A model generated the notes under the pieces. The model made no database searches and was not told where the DNA came from. It worked only from the letters and a program-made list of their open reading frames with translations. A stretch of DNA of 64,000 nucleotides from NCBI RefSeq assembly GCF_004212215.1, contig NZ_QVFV01000002.1:1-64000 (forward strand), read 5' to 3'. The translations under genes were made by a program, and so were the position numbers. The stretch comes from Leptolyngbya iicbica LK (GTDB lineage Bacteria; Cyanobacteriota; Cyanobacteriia; Phormidesmidales; Phormidesmidaceae). This document shows positions 26,605 to 35,916 of the stretch, in pieces. How positions within the stretch are numbered: position 1 is the first letter of the stretch; the number at the start of each line of letters is the position of its first letter.

Positions 26605-28086
26605 TTAATCGCTGAGTTGCGCTTGCAAAATGGGATAGAGCGATCGCGATAAATGCCGCCGCCGCGCCGGGGTGTCATCCAGCGAAAACAGCGGGACTGT
26701 GATGGAGGGCGGCAGCAACGGCTGAATGACCTGCCAGAGTTGGCGTTTGGTCAAGACTTTGCTGGGGGCAAAGGTGGTGTCGGCTTCTGGCGTGAGGGTG
26801 TGATTCGCGATCGCCGTTTGAATGGCGGATTTAGCCCAGTGATTCGCGGACACATCTGCCAGAGGGGCCTTCGCGTCTGGGGAGGGCATGGGGGACTGGG
26901 GCAAGCGGGCCAGGGCTGAAGCAAGCACCGCTTTGGTGATGGGCGTGGTGGGCCGAAAACTTAAGTCGCGGCGGCGCATGGTGCGCACCACATCGGCGAT
27001 CGCCACCATTTGAATCGCCTCAAAATCCGGATCGTCCAACGCCACATCATCAAAGGCAAAAATGGGAATGCCCTGGCGCACCAGCGTTTGCTGTAACCGC
27101 CAGGCCCAATGGGGCGATTGCCGGAGGGCTTGCAAACTGCCTAATTGGGCCGCCCGAGCCGCAATTTGTCCGGCGGCTTCGCCTAAGGCCCACTGGGCGC
27201 GGGGATGGGCAAATAGTGGCCGCAACTGAGGCTCACACCCCGGCATACTGACGTTGAGAAAGCCTTCTGTATTTTGCAAAATCAGCGATCGCAACGGCAC
27301 TGAAACCGGATGCGGTTTGGCCCCCGACGATGTCCCGGTCGCCATGACCAGCGCCACGCTATCCGTAAAAAAGACACCCCGCGCCTCATGCCGCTGGGGA
27401 GCGATCGCCTCATCGACCGTGATTTCATGTTCGGGAATGAGGGTGGCCGCTGAAGCGACGGCTAAATCTTGTTGCAAACGCGCCCCTGCCGTGGCGTCGA
27501 GAATGAGCCGCGCATGCACCTGAAACTGCTGCTGCGTCGTCACGTCATAAAACACCACCTGATGCACTCGGCGCTGCTGTCGCTGCTGCGAGTAAAGCAC
27601 GCGAATGGGCCGCCCTTGGGGAATCAGCATGAGCTGCTGGTTTTGCAGGTAAGGGGCGATCGCCTGCCGAAACTGACTGTCTCGTGTGTGGGGCGGCGAG
27701 GGTGCAGAGGTCGCCTCAAAGTTGTCTGAAGCGACCTCTGGAGGCGTCGCCCTTAAGGCGGGGCGCGATCGCCCCTGCGTCCAAAAAGTCTGCTGACTTT
27801 GGGACATGACAGTCCCCTCTTCCCAGGGCGAAATGCGTCGACCTAAACGCCAGCTAAAGTACGACGTGGCTGGTTGCAATCGCAATTGCTCGGGCCAAGT
27901 TGCGCCCCCATTTGATTTGCCTGCCTGGGCCCAACAAACCTGTCCCCCCGCTTGCAAAATCGCCAAGGTGGCCGTGTATGCCGCCACCGAATTGCCCACG
28001 ACGAGGGTTTGGCAAAAGACCGTCTCGCGATGGGCGGGCCGCAGTATCCCCAGTTGTCTCACGGTTAGGCTGCTAGCCACGGTCAT
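26605..28086 (-). CDS. FAD-dependent oxidoreductase with C-terminal SLH-like repeats
   Basis: 493 residues from ATG 28086, which has AGGAGG six bases upstream (the longer frame to 28122 lacks this). The N-terminal Rossmann strand TLVVGNSVAAYTATLAIL is a relaxed FAD motif, followed by a middle domain with RLILDATAGARLQQDL. From about residue 370, two S-layer-homology-like repeats appear: RRDLSFRPTTPITKAVLASAL, then PLADVSANHWAKSAIQTAI followed by TFAPSKVLTK. SLH modules normally attach proteins to the cell wall, yet no signal peptide is visible, so the location is unclear. The substrate is unknown. Confidence 0.65.
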   Translation of the reverse strand: MTVASSLTVRQLGILRPAHRETVFCQTLVVGNSVAAYTATLAILQAGGQVCWAQAGKSNGGATWPEQLRLQPATSYFSWRLGRRISPWEEGTVMSQSQQTFWTQGRSRPALRATPPEVASDNFEATSAPSPPHTRDSQFRQAIAPYLQNQQLMLIPQGRPIRVLYSQQRQQRRVHQVVFYDVTTQQQFQVHARLILDATAGARLQQDLAVASAATLIPEHEITVDEAIAPQRHEARGVFFTDSVALVMATGTSSGAKPHPVSVPLRSLILQNTEGFLNVSMPGCEPQLRPLFAHPRAQWALGEAAGQIAARAAQLGSLQALRQSPHWAWRLQQTLVRQGIPIFAFDDVALDDPDFEAIQMVAIADVVRTMRRRDLSFRPTTPITKAVLASALARLPQSPMPSPDAKAPLADVSANHWAKSAIQTAIANHTLTPEADTTFAPSKVLTKRQLWQVIQPLLPPSITVPLFSLDDTPARRRHLSRSLYPILQAQLSD

Positions 28087-28122
28087 CCCCGCCTCCTGGT
28101 AATTGGCATCACCATATCTCAT

Positions 28123-28410
28123 CCCGCAATCGCCCGCATAGCCTTGACCAGCAGGGGTTTAAAAAACTTCGATAGCGGGGATCCCAGGGCCTCATTCGAC
28201 GAATAAATGATCGGCAGCAATCAGTCATTTTTCCCGCTCTATTTTGCCGCTTTGCCATTCATCAGGTGCGATCGAAGGACAACAATTTCAGCCTCAACGT
28301 TTCTGCGGCTTCCTATCAGCGACCTCTAAATGTTTCATAAGATCAAATATCCTAAAGATCGCCTGTACTTTAGGTCGAGTGTACTGCTATTTTAAAACTA
28401 TCCCTTAGTC
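28123..28410. promoter_or_regulatory. Divergent promoter region, FAD oxidoreductase and sbcC
   Basis: About 290 bases, AT-richer than its flanks near 28330-28400 (TAAGATCAAATATCC and TATTTTAAAAC). Promoters for both directions are expected. No recognised operator. Confidence 0.3.
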
Positions 28411-31400
28411 GTGACGGGCATGATTCCCAAGCAGCTAACGCTCCGCAACTTTCTGAGTTATCGAGCGACTACCCTCAACTTTGACGGGTTGCAAGTTGCC
28501 TGTGTGTCTGGCCCGAACGGGTCTGGCAAATCGTCACTATTAGAAGCGATCGCCTGGGCGGTATGGGGGCATAGCCGCACGGTCGCTGAGGACGACGTCA
28601 TTCATCTCGGCACCTTAGAAGCGCAGGTCGATTTCACGTTTGAGCACCAACAACAGTTGTATCGCGTGGTGCGATCGCGACGACGCCATCAGGGCGGTTC
28701 GCTGGAATTTCAAGTGCAGACCGAGCAGGGCTGGCGACCTCTGACCCAGCGGGGTATGCGGGCCACTCAACAGTTAATTTGCCAAACCCTGCGGCTGGAC
28801 TATGAGACGTTTGTCAACTCCGCCTATTTGCGGCAGGGGCGAGCGGATGAGTTTATGCTCAAGCGGCCCAGCGAGCGCAAACAGATTCTCGCGGATTTGC
28901 TGAAGCTCGGGCAATACGACGACCTGGCGAACAAAGCCAAAGACCGGGCGCGGGAAGCCAAAGCCACCGTGTCGCTGCTGGAAACCTCCGTCGCAAATCT
29001 GGAAGTGCAAGTGCAGCAGCGCGGCGCGATCGCTCAGCAGGCCAAAGCGCTCGAAGCCCATTTGACGACTCTGCAACAGACCGATGAGGCAGATCAGACC
29101 CGCCATCAACAGCTAGCCCAGCAGCAGCAACAGCGACAAACTCTGGTGCAATCACAAAGCTTGCTAGAACAGCAACTCAGCCATAACCGGACGGAAACCG
29201 AGCGGCTCGCGGCAGAGATGGCGAAGGTGACAACCCAATGGCAAGCGGTCACGGCGATTTTAGAGCAGGCGGAGGAGATTGCCGCTGGCCTGGCGCAACT
29301 CCAAGACTTAGAAACCGAGGATGAAGCCTTTTCAGCTAAATTTCAGCAGCAGCAAACCTTGCAGGCGGAGCGCGATCGCCATTACCAGGCCCATCAAATT
29401 CAGGCTCAGCAGTTGCAAACCCAGCGCCAACAGCAACAGCAGGAGCGCGATCGCATCATCCAGCAGTTGGCCGACCTGGAGCCCATTTTGCAAAAGCGCG
29501 CAGCGGTGCAAGAGGCTCTGGTAGCCCTGACCCAAGCCCGCGATCGCCTACAACACCTCGATCAGGTGCAGCTCCAAGTGAGTCCCCTCCGGCAGCGGCA
29601 GCAAATGCTGCAACGACAGCTCGACCAAACCCAGGCCGAACTCACCGCCCGGCTCACCGCCCTCGCCAATTCGGAATATCAGCTCCAGCAACAGCAAGCC
29701 CAGCAGCCCCAGTTGCAGCAGGCCGTGCTCGCCGTCGGCCACACGCTAGAAGACCTGACCGCCAAACGCGCCTATCAAGAAAAAGTGCGTGAAAAGGGCA
29801 TCGAGCGCCGCCACTTTATGGAACGCTTGCAGGCAGAGCAGCGCAGCTATGAAACGCAACTCGGTCACATTGAGCAAAAGTTGCAGCTCTTGCAGCAGCC
29901 CGATGCTGCCTGCCCCGTCTGCGATCGCCCCCTCGACCAGCACAACTGGGACGATGTCCTGCAAAAACATCAGACTGAGCGGGAGGAATTGCAGCGGGAG
30001 ATTTGGGTGATTCGCGAGCAGTTGGCCGTCTCCGAGCGAGAAATTCAGGTCTTGCGCCAGGAATATCGCGAACTGGAGGAGGAAATCGCCAGCTACGGTC
30101 ACATTCTCGAGCAGCGGGGCAGTTTAATGGCCCAATTAAACTCCAACGCGTCCGTCGCTCAGCAGCTTGCGGCCCTGGGGCAAGAGCGATCGCATTTGGA
30201 ACGGTGCTTGCAAGAGCGCAACTACGCCCAAGATTTGCAGGCAGAGCTGCAGCAGATCGAAGCGCAACTCGTCCAGCTTGCCTACGATGAGCGCGATCAC
30301 GCCCTGGCGCGGGGACAGGTGGATCGCCTGCGGTGGGCTGAGATTCGTCAGGCCGAGATTCGCCAGGCGGAACGTCAGCAGACCCAGTTGCTAGAACGGC
30401 AGCCGCAACTCGAAGCAGCGATCGCCACTTTAGAGACCGAAATCACGGCCCTCAAAGAGTCCGACACCGTAAAAGCGATCGTCCAGCGAGATGAGCAACT
30501 CGCCGCGCTAGGTTACAGCCTCGACCAGCATCAAGCCCTGAGAGCCCAACTCAAAACGGCCCAAGCTTGGCGACTACGTCATCAACAATTGCAGCAGGCC
30601 CAGCAGCAACAGCCCCAGCTACAGCAACAACTGGCCGCTTTAGCCGACCAGCAGCAACAGGTAGCCGACCAGCAGACCGAGCTCACGACCCAACGCCAAA
30701 CCCTTGCCGCGCAGCTGGCACAATGCCCGGATGTGCAATCAGAGCTGCAGCAAGTGCAGCAGCGCCAGCGCGATCGCCAACAGCAACGCGAACAACACCT
30801 CTCGCAACTGGGAGCCCTGCGCCAGCAGCTCGTCCAGTTTGATCAACTGCAAGATCAACTCACCCAACAGCAGCAAGACTTACACCAGGCCCGTCGCGGC
30901 TACCGCGTCCATCAAGAACTCGCCACCGCCTTTGGCCGCAACGGCCTCCAGGCATTGCTGATCGAGCATCTGCTGCCCCAGCTCGAAGCTGAAACCAATC
31001 ACCTCTTGGGTCGCCTCAGCGCTCACCAACTGCATGTGCAATTTGTCACCCAGCGGGCCGGTCGCAGCCGCCAGGGCAAACTCATCGACACGCTGGATAT
31101 CGTGATTGCCGACGCCCAGGGTACCCGCCCCTACGAAACCTACTCCGGTGGGGAAGCCTTTCGGGTGAACTTTGCCATTCGCCTCGCCTTGGCGCGACTA
31201 CTGGCCCAGCGCTCGGGCACCCCCCTACGCACGCTGATTATTGACGAAGGATTTGGCACCCAAGATCGCGAAGGGTGCGATCGCCTCATTGGCGCGATTA
31301 ACGCGATCGCTGCCGACTTTGCCTGCATTCTCGCCGTCACCCACATTCCCCATTTCCGCGAAGCCTTTGAGACCCGCATCGATGTCTGCAAAACTCCCGA

Positions 31401-31428
31401 TGGCTCTCAACTCCTCCTCTCCAGGTAA
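28411..31428 (+). CDS. sbcC: Exonuclease SbcCD subunit C (SMC-like ATPase)
   Basis: 1005 residues of the Rad50/SbcC type. Walker A GPNGSGKSS lies near residue 34. Long Gln-rich coiled coils flank a zinc hook CPVC at exactly 501-504, the middle of the chain. The C-terminal lobe has the ABC signature TYSGGEAFRVNFAIRLALA and Walker B RTLIIDEGFGTQD. With SbcD it cleaves hairpins and protein-blocked DNA ends. sbcD is not in the window. It starts at GTG 28411, or at ATG 28420 three codons on; neither has a strong ribosome-binding site. It is convergent with the nSTAND gene, 135 bases away. Confidence 0.92.
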   Translation: MTGMIPKQLTLRNFLSYRATTLNFDGLQVACVSGPNGSGKSSLLEAIAWAVWGHSRTVAEDDVIHLGTLEAQVDFTFEHQQQLYRVVRSRRRHQGGSLEFQVQTEQGWRPLTQRGMRATQQLICQTLRLDYETFVNSAYLRQGRADEFMLKRPSERKQILADLLKLGQYDDLANKAKDRAREAKATVSLLETSVANLEVQVQQRGAIAQQAKALEAHLTTLQQTDEADQTRHQQLAQQQQQRQTLVQSQSLLEQQLSHNRTETERLAAEMAKVTTQWQAVTAILEQAEEIAAGLAQLQDLETEDEAFSAKFQQQQTLQAERDRHYQAHQIQAQQLQTQRQQQQQERDRIIQQLADLEPILQKRAAVQEALVALTQARDRLQHLDQVQLQVSPLRQRQQMLQRQLDQTQAELTARLTALANSEYQLQQQQAQQPQLQQAVLAVGHTLEDLTAKRAYQEKVREKGIERRHFMERLQAEQRSYETQLGHIEQKLQLLQQPDAACPVCDRPLDQHNWDDVLQKHQTEREELQREIWVIREQLAVSEREIQVLRQEYRELEEEIASYGHILEQRGSLMAQLNSNASVAQQLAALGQERSHLERCLQERNYAQDLQAELQQIEAQLVQLAYDERDHALARGQVDRLRWAEIRQAEIRQAERQQTQLLERQPQLEAAIATLETEITALKESDTVKAIVQRDEQLAALGYSLDQHQALRAQLKTAQAWRLRHQQLQQAQQQQPQLQQQLAALADQQQQVADQQTELTTQRQTLAAQLAQCPDVQSELQQVQQRQRDRQQQREQHLSQLGALRQQLVQFDQLQDQLTQQQQDLHQARRGYRVHQELATAFGRNGLQALLIEHLLPQLEAETNHLLGRLSAHQLHVQFVTQRAGRSRQGKLIDTLDIVIADAQGTRPYETYSGGEAFRVNFAIRLALARLLAQRSGTPLRTLIIDEGFGTQDREGCDRLIGAINAIAADFACILAVTHIPHFREAFETRIDVCKTPDGSQLLLSR

Positions 31429-31562
31429 GTTTCACCCCTCCAGCCCCGCCCCACCTATGAGATCTCCGATCTCGACACCCGGCGCAGAGGGCGATCAATG
31501 TGTCCGCTTCTTCATTCGTCGCCATTGGTTTCTGGCATCTTGTCCTGTTACAGCTACATCAC

Positions 31563-34346
31563 TTACTGGGCTGCCACTGTTTTCGAAATCGCTTTTGCCT
31601 TCTCCAATGCCTCCATTAGCCGAGATTGTGGCTCTTCGCGGACATAGCGCACGAGGTAGTCATGGACGAGTTGATAGCGGTCTTCCGGTTCTTCAGGGAT
31701 CTCGAAGACGAGGCCCGACCCGACGAGGATATTCAGCACCATGGTGAGCTGATCCACCGCGAAAGGCATTTCCAGCAGCTTCAGTTCGTATTCCAGTTCC
31801 TCTCGCGTTTTCAGCGGGCGATAGAGGCGCTGTTCGCGGTCTTCGTCCGTCAGTAAATAGAGAACGAGCCAGGCCAGCTTTTCGTTGGGGGGGCCGCAGT
31901 CGCGGACGACGTAGGCGAGGTAGTCCTGCACCAGCTTTTCTTTCGGGGTGGGGCCGATCGCATCATACTGATCCAGCGTGTGAATCTCCTCGCGCTGGAG
32001 CTGCGCCCCCACCACCTGCAATTCAATCGGGCGCACATCGCCGGTTTCGGCGGCGAGGTCATTAACGAGACGATGAATCAGGTCATTCGGCAGGGGATAT
32101 TGGGCGGCACTGGTGAGCTGGCGGATCACATCTTCCGCTGCTGCGGGGCTAAAGTTCGCCAGGGGATAGCGCTGGTCGCGGCTGAGCAGGTCTTGATCCT
32201 GCATTTGGCTGGCGGCGTTGATGATGCATTCCGCTTCGAGCAAGTGGTGCAGGTAGTCCTCCCGCAGGGCCAGCACCACCTTCACAAAGGGCTGGTCGAT
32301 GCACAGGCCGAGAAATTCGTAAAACTGGCGACGATCGCGGGGATCATCTTTATCAAAAAAGAACTCCTCAAACTGGTCAAAAATCAGCACAAAGGCGCGA
32401 TTTTTATCGATGCCCCGGCGCAGTTTGGCCATCAGCGTTGCCCCGGTGATGGGGGTGTCGGCTGCGTCCGGGAGGATGGGAAACCAGGGCTTGAGGGCGT
32501 CATTCAGCGCCGTGTTGAGGGTTTGCTCCCAGTTGCCATAGGTTTGAATCAGCAGCGGGATCGTGGGGTTGCCTTCGATTGAACTGCCCTGCCGCCGCAA
32601 CATCGGCACCAGTCCGGCGGTGAGGATAGAGCTTTTGCCCACCCCCGAGGGGCCGTGGACGATCACGATCGCGTGGGGATTGCCTTGGAGTCGGGTAGCC
32701 AGTCGCTCCACATCGAATAGGCGACCCGAGGCGCGAATTTCCGCCGCCACTGCCGCTTCGGTGATGCCGTCAAACTGCTTCACCGTGCCCAAGTGCCGAT
32801 GGGGCTGCACTGCTCCCGCCCCGATAAAGGCCCGCAGGTTATAGCGATATTCGACCTGGCGCAGGTCTTGCTTGATGCAAAAGGCGTCCCAGTATTGCCC
32901 CAGCTCAAAGTAATGGTGAATCAACTCTTCCAGCACTTTGATGTGCAGCGTGAGATCCACCTCGGGGTCAGTTTCCCGGCGGGCATCTTCTAAATAGTGA
33001 ATGGCGGCGCGGGGATCGCTGAGGTGCATCTGTGCTTCCCCCAGCAAAAAGCGATACCAGCCCCGCTGAAACCGTTTCGCCACGATCAAAGCCTGGGCCA
33101 GGTCGCGATCGCTTGTTTCCCCGTCTTCCAGATCCGCTTCGGCGGTATCGAGAATGTCGAGGGCCTGGGCAGCTTCGCTTTGAGCGGTGAGCCAGTCTTC
33201 TTTGATCAGGGCCACTTCGGCGAGAAAGCCGTGGTCGCGGGCGAGACGCACCGGGTCAGCGGTTTCCTGATGCAGCGAAATGCCTTCGTTGGCGAGGATT
33301 TCCAGCGCCACCCAATCCCGCTGTTTTTGCAGCACCTCCGCCAGGACGTGGATGAAGCGGGCGAGATGGGGCGTCTGGTCGCGATCGCGAAACTGCTCCA
33401 ATAACGGCTCAAAATAGCCGCGAGCCTGCCGCAGCGACGCCTCGTAGGTAGCCCGTTGAACAGCCGCATAAGTACGCCACCATAGCCCAAGATGCAGCCA
33501 CAGCACCGCCCGACAATCCGCCGCCGTGAGCCCTGCGGTCTCCAGCGCGGGGGACGATTCGGGGTCGGCGTGGGCATCCCAAAAGGCCAGACTGCGTTCG
33601 TACCGTTCTCGTGCGGTGTCCATCTCCAGGCGACTGTGGGCTTCGCGGCCTTGCAAAAAGTCGAGGCTCGCTTGTAAGCAGGCGTCCGGGGTGACGCCCT
33701 GGGCCGCGAGGTCTTCCACCGCAAATTCCAGCTCGCTGCGGAGAGCATCACTGCCAATCAGGCGAATGGAGGTGGTGGACGGTTCGCGATCGCCCCCCCG
33801 CGCCAGGATGGTGTTGAAGAGCTGCTGCGTTCCCACTTTGAGGGAATGAATCAGCTCCCCGGCGGGCAATTTGAAGGCGATCGCGGCGGGGGAAAAACTG
33901 CGGGAGTCGGGAGCCTGCTGCAAAAACTGCTGCCGCACCCGGCGATTCATCCAAATCGCGATGGGAAAGGGGAACTGCTGCCGAAAGTCGTCGCGTCCCA
34001 TATTGGTCGCCCGCAGCACCGCCTGCAAATCCGCCGGGGTGAGGTAATCCAGTCCCACAATCAGCAGGCCGGGGGGCAGGCGATCGCCCGTTGCATGTTG
34101 AATGATTTCCCGCAGATTTTGAAACTGTTGCGGTAGTTGCAGCACTTCCGCCAGTCCCGCATTCACCAACTCTTGATTCACCAGGTAGCGCAGCCGATGG
34201 TAGTCGCACCCCAGGGCAATCAGGGAAAATTCGCCCTGGGCAAGTTGCAGCGCGTTGCGCAACTCCGCCAACGCTGTCTGGTTGTGGCGGAGCAGTTCCG
34301 CGTCGGTATAGGCGCGTCCGGTATTGTCGTTTAGGTCGCCAGCCAC
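31563..34346 (-). CDS. nSTAND1-type NTPase with N-terminal sensor-like and TPR regions
   Basis: About 927 residues. Part one (to about 230) is an alpha/beta region with ALGCDYHRLRYLVNQEL and LLIVGLDYLTPADLQAV, perhaps a nuclease-like or regulatory fold I cannot name. The middle (about 240-540) is rich in TPR-like helices (FLAEVALIKEDWLTAQSEAA). The STAND NTPase follows: Walker A HGPSGVGKSSILTAGLVP and Walker B AFVLIFDQFEEFF, then a winged-helix-like end (YQLVHDYLVRYV). Unusually for nSTAND1, no WD40 repeats follow. The frame opens at TTG 34394. GTG 34346 overlaps the upstream AAA gene by 16 bases and is preferred. It forms a two-gene operon; a defence or signalling switch is inferred. Confidence 0.65.
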   Translation of the reverse strand: MAGDLNDNTGRAYTDAELLRHNQTALAELRNALQLAQGEFSLIALGCDYHRLRYLVNQELVNAGLAEVLQLPQQFQNLREIIQHATGDRLPPGLLIVGLDYLTPADLQAVLRATNMGRDDFRQQFPFPIAIWMNRRVRQQFLQQAPDSRSFSPAAIAFKLPAGELIHSLKVGTQQLFNTILARGGDREPSTTSIRLIGSDALRSELEFAVEDLAAQGVTPDACLQASLDFLQGREAHSRLEMDTARERYERSLAFWDAHADPESSPALETAGLTAADCRAVLWLHLGLWWRTYAAVQRATYEASLRQARGYFEPLLEQFRDRDQTPHLARFIHVLAEVLQKQRDWVALEILANEGISLHQETADPVRLARDHGFLAEVALIKEDWLTAQSEAAQALDILDTAEADLEDGETSDRDLAQALIVAKRFQRGWYRFLLGEAQMHLSDPRAAIHYLEDARRETDPEVDLTLHIKVLEELIHHYFELGQYWDAFCIKQDLRQVEYRYNLRAFIGAGAVQPHRHLGTVKQFDGITEAAVAAEIRASGRLFDVERLATRLQGNPHAIVIVHGPSGVGKSSILTAGLVPMLRRQGSSIEGNPTIPLLIQTYGNWEQTLNTALNDALKPWFPILPDAADTPITGATLMAKLRRGIDKNRAFVLIFDQFEEFFFDKDDPRDRRQFYEFLGLCIDQPFVKVVLALREDYLHHLLEAECIINAASQMQDQDLLSRDQRYPLANFSPAAAEDVIRQLTSAAQYPLPNDLIHRLVNDLAAETGDVRPIELQVVGAQLQREEIHTLDQYDAIGPTPKEKLVQDYLAYVVRDCGPPNEKLAWLVLYLLTDEDREQRLYRPLKTREELEYELKLLEMPFAVDQLTMVLNILVGSGLVFEIPEEPEDRYQLVHDYLVRYVREEPQSRLMEALEKAKAISKTVAAQ

Positions 34347-35632
34347 TGTTGGTAGACCTCGTTGTTGGCTAGGACGGGATTGATATCGACCCAACGCCCG
34401 CGATCATCCCGATACTCATACAAAAAGAGCCCCATTAGCAGACTATTGTACTCATCATTGCCCTGGAAGGTGCGCGCCTTCACTGCCTGAGCGAGTAGCT
34501 GCCATTCCGTCGCGTCAATGATGCCCACCAGCTCGTTTTGTTCGTCCCGTAGCTCTTGTGCCAGCGTCTCAGTGGTGATGGGCAACCCCTGTTTGCGCAG
34601 GCAGCCCGTGACGTAGCGCAACACATTGCGCACATGGCCCCCACTGGCGAGGCAGAGGCGATCGAGCGTGGCCGGATCGTCAAAAATCTCGGTAACGCGG
34701 TTGAGGCGATCGCCCGCACTCAAATCAGGAAAGGCCCGCGCCATCACCATCTGCCGCAGCTTCGCCATGCTGGTGGGATTGATCTCGCCGTCAATGGTTT
34801 TCACGGGCACCATGGTCAGCACCCGTGGCCGCAGCCCAAACCGATTCATCAGCATGGGCAAATCGTTGGAAAATACCAGTTCTAAAGGAATGGTGTAGAT
34901 CACGTGACAGTCCAGTCGCTTCAGCTGATCCCCGCGATCCACAAACAGATATTCTGGCTGCGATCGCCCGTTGGGTTTCGCATTCCGCAGCATTTTTTCT
35001 AGATTGTCGGCGATCGCCACCAATCCCTGCTTTCCCTGCGCTTTGAGTTGGGCAATCCCCGGAGTCAGCAACTCCCCATTGATGGCATCCAAAATGTTCT
35101 TCGTGCGCGGTTCGAGGTACTGGTGGAGCTGCGATCGTAGATTGGTACTCTCTTTGGACTGGGCGGTGATTTCCGCAATGCCCACCGACAGCGTCACATC
35201 CGACAGCTCGATCGGCATCTGCAACGTCTCCACAATGCTGCGAAACAGCCGCTGGAAATAGGGTGGCTGCAATTTGATCCCCACCGCTTCTAAACTGGCG
35301 CTGATCTGCCGCGCCATCACCAGCAAAATATCCGTCACCTCCACATCCGCCAACTCTAAATCTTGGCCCGAGTCAAAGTAGACGACATGGAAGCCCGCCT
35401 GCTGAAGCCGCTGCCGCAGTTGCAGCAGTTCCGTCGATTTGCCCGATCCCACATGCCCCGTGAGTAGCTGGGTCGTGGCCTCATCCGGCGACAGGTCAAC
35501 AATGGTGCGGGCCAGCTCGCGCACCATGTCGCCCCCCCGCACATCGGAAAAATCAATGTAATAGCGTGGGTCCGAGACCGGATTGCCCGGATTCGACGCT
35601 TTGAAAAAATTGCGGAGGAAAGCGGGGTCCAT
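34331..35632 (-). CDS. P-loop AAA NTPase, first gene of the nSTAND pair
   Basis: 433 residues, cytosolic. The N-terminus FLRNFFKASNPGNPVSDPRYYIDF leads into the Walker A motif LLTGHVGSGKSTELLQL near residue 60. After a helical middle come a DCHVIYTIPLELVF strand with a sensor-like MVPVKTIDG, and a C-terminal winged-helix-like section (GGHVRNVLRYV). It resembles ATPases of the AAA_16/ORC-like class found beside STAND genes in cyanobacteria. The downstream nSTAND gene starts inside its end, so the two are translationally coupled. Joint action as an assembled sensor-effector is inferred. It starts at ATG 35632. Confidence 0.7.
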   Translation of the reverse strand: MDPAFLRNFFKASNPGNPVSDPRYYIDFSDVRGGDMVRELARTIVDLSPDEATTQLLTGHVGSGKSTELLQLRQRLQQAGFHVVYFDSGQDLELADVEVTDILLVMARQISASLEAVGIKLQPPYFQRLFRSIVETLQMPIELSDVTLSVGIAEITAQSKESTNLRSQLHQYLEPRTKNILDAINGELLTPGIAQLKAQGKQGLVAIADNLEKMLRNAKPNGRSQPEYLFVDRGDQLKRLDCHVIYTIPLELVFSNDLPMLMNRFGLRPRVLTMVPVKTIDGEINPTSMAKLRQMVMARAFPDLSAGDRLNRVTEIFDDPATLDRLCLASGGHVRNVLRYVTGCLRKQGLPITTETLAQELRDEQNELVGIIDATEWQLLAQAVKARTFQGNDEYNSLLMGLFLYEYRDDRGRWVDINPVLANNEVYQQWLAT

Positions 35633-35916
35633 CGCGACTCAACTCCTGACGGCACGCCCTTTATAGCACGTCGATTTCAGCAGCAAGAACGAAATCGACA
35701 GGCATCAGCCAAAACCGCTCAGGAGACAGGTCCCTTGAATCACACAGGGGACGGGTCCCTGTCAAATTAACCAGTACAGTCAGGTTTAATTCAAGGGACC
35801 CGTCCCCTTAGGTTATTCGCGATCGCCGCCTTCCCTTTTCATCCTTCGAGGTAAGGCAACAGAATCCCGGTTTTGTGAATTAAAGGAACCTGAGTTTCCC
35901 GATGGGCACTTATGCC
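35633..35916. repeat. GC-rich palindromic repeats upstream of the AAA gene
   Basis: Left arm AGGGGACGGGTCCCT and its extension run 35746-35772. The right arm (35783-35808) is a near-exact reverse complement ending AAGGGACCCGTCCCCT. A third half, AGGTCCCTTGAAT, lies near 35728-35740. The same 15-base AGGGGACGGGTCCCT occurs at 56145-56159 near the TIR gene. It is a dispersed imperfect palindrome family. The promoter of the AAA gene should be in the remaining 100 bases. Confidence 0.7.

Noticed and set aside
28411-31428. Gln-rich repeats in SbcC as a separate low-complexity element
   Set aside because: They are the normal coiled-coil arms on both sides of the zinc hook.
31980-32582. Plus-strand ORF of 200 codons
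   Set aside because: It is the antisense of the nSTAND Walker A/B region, which is strongly supported on the minus strand.
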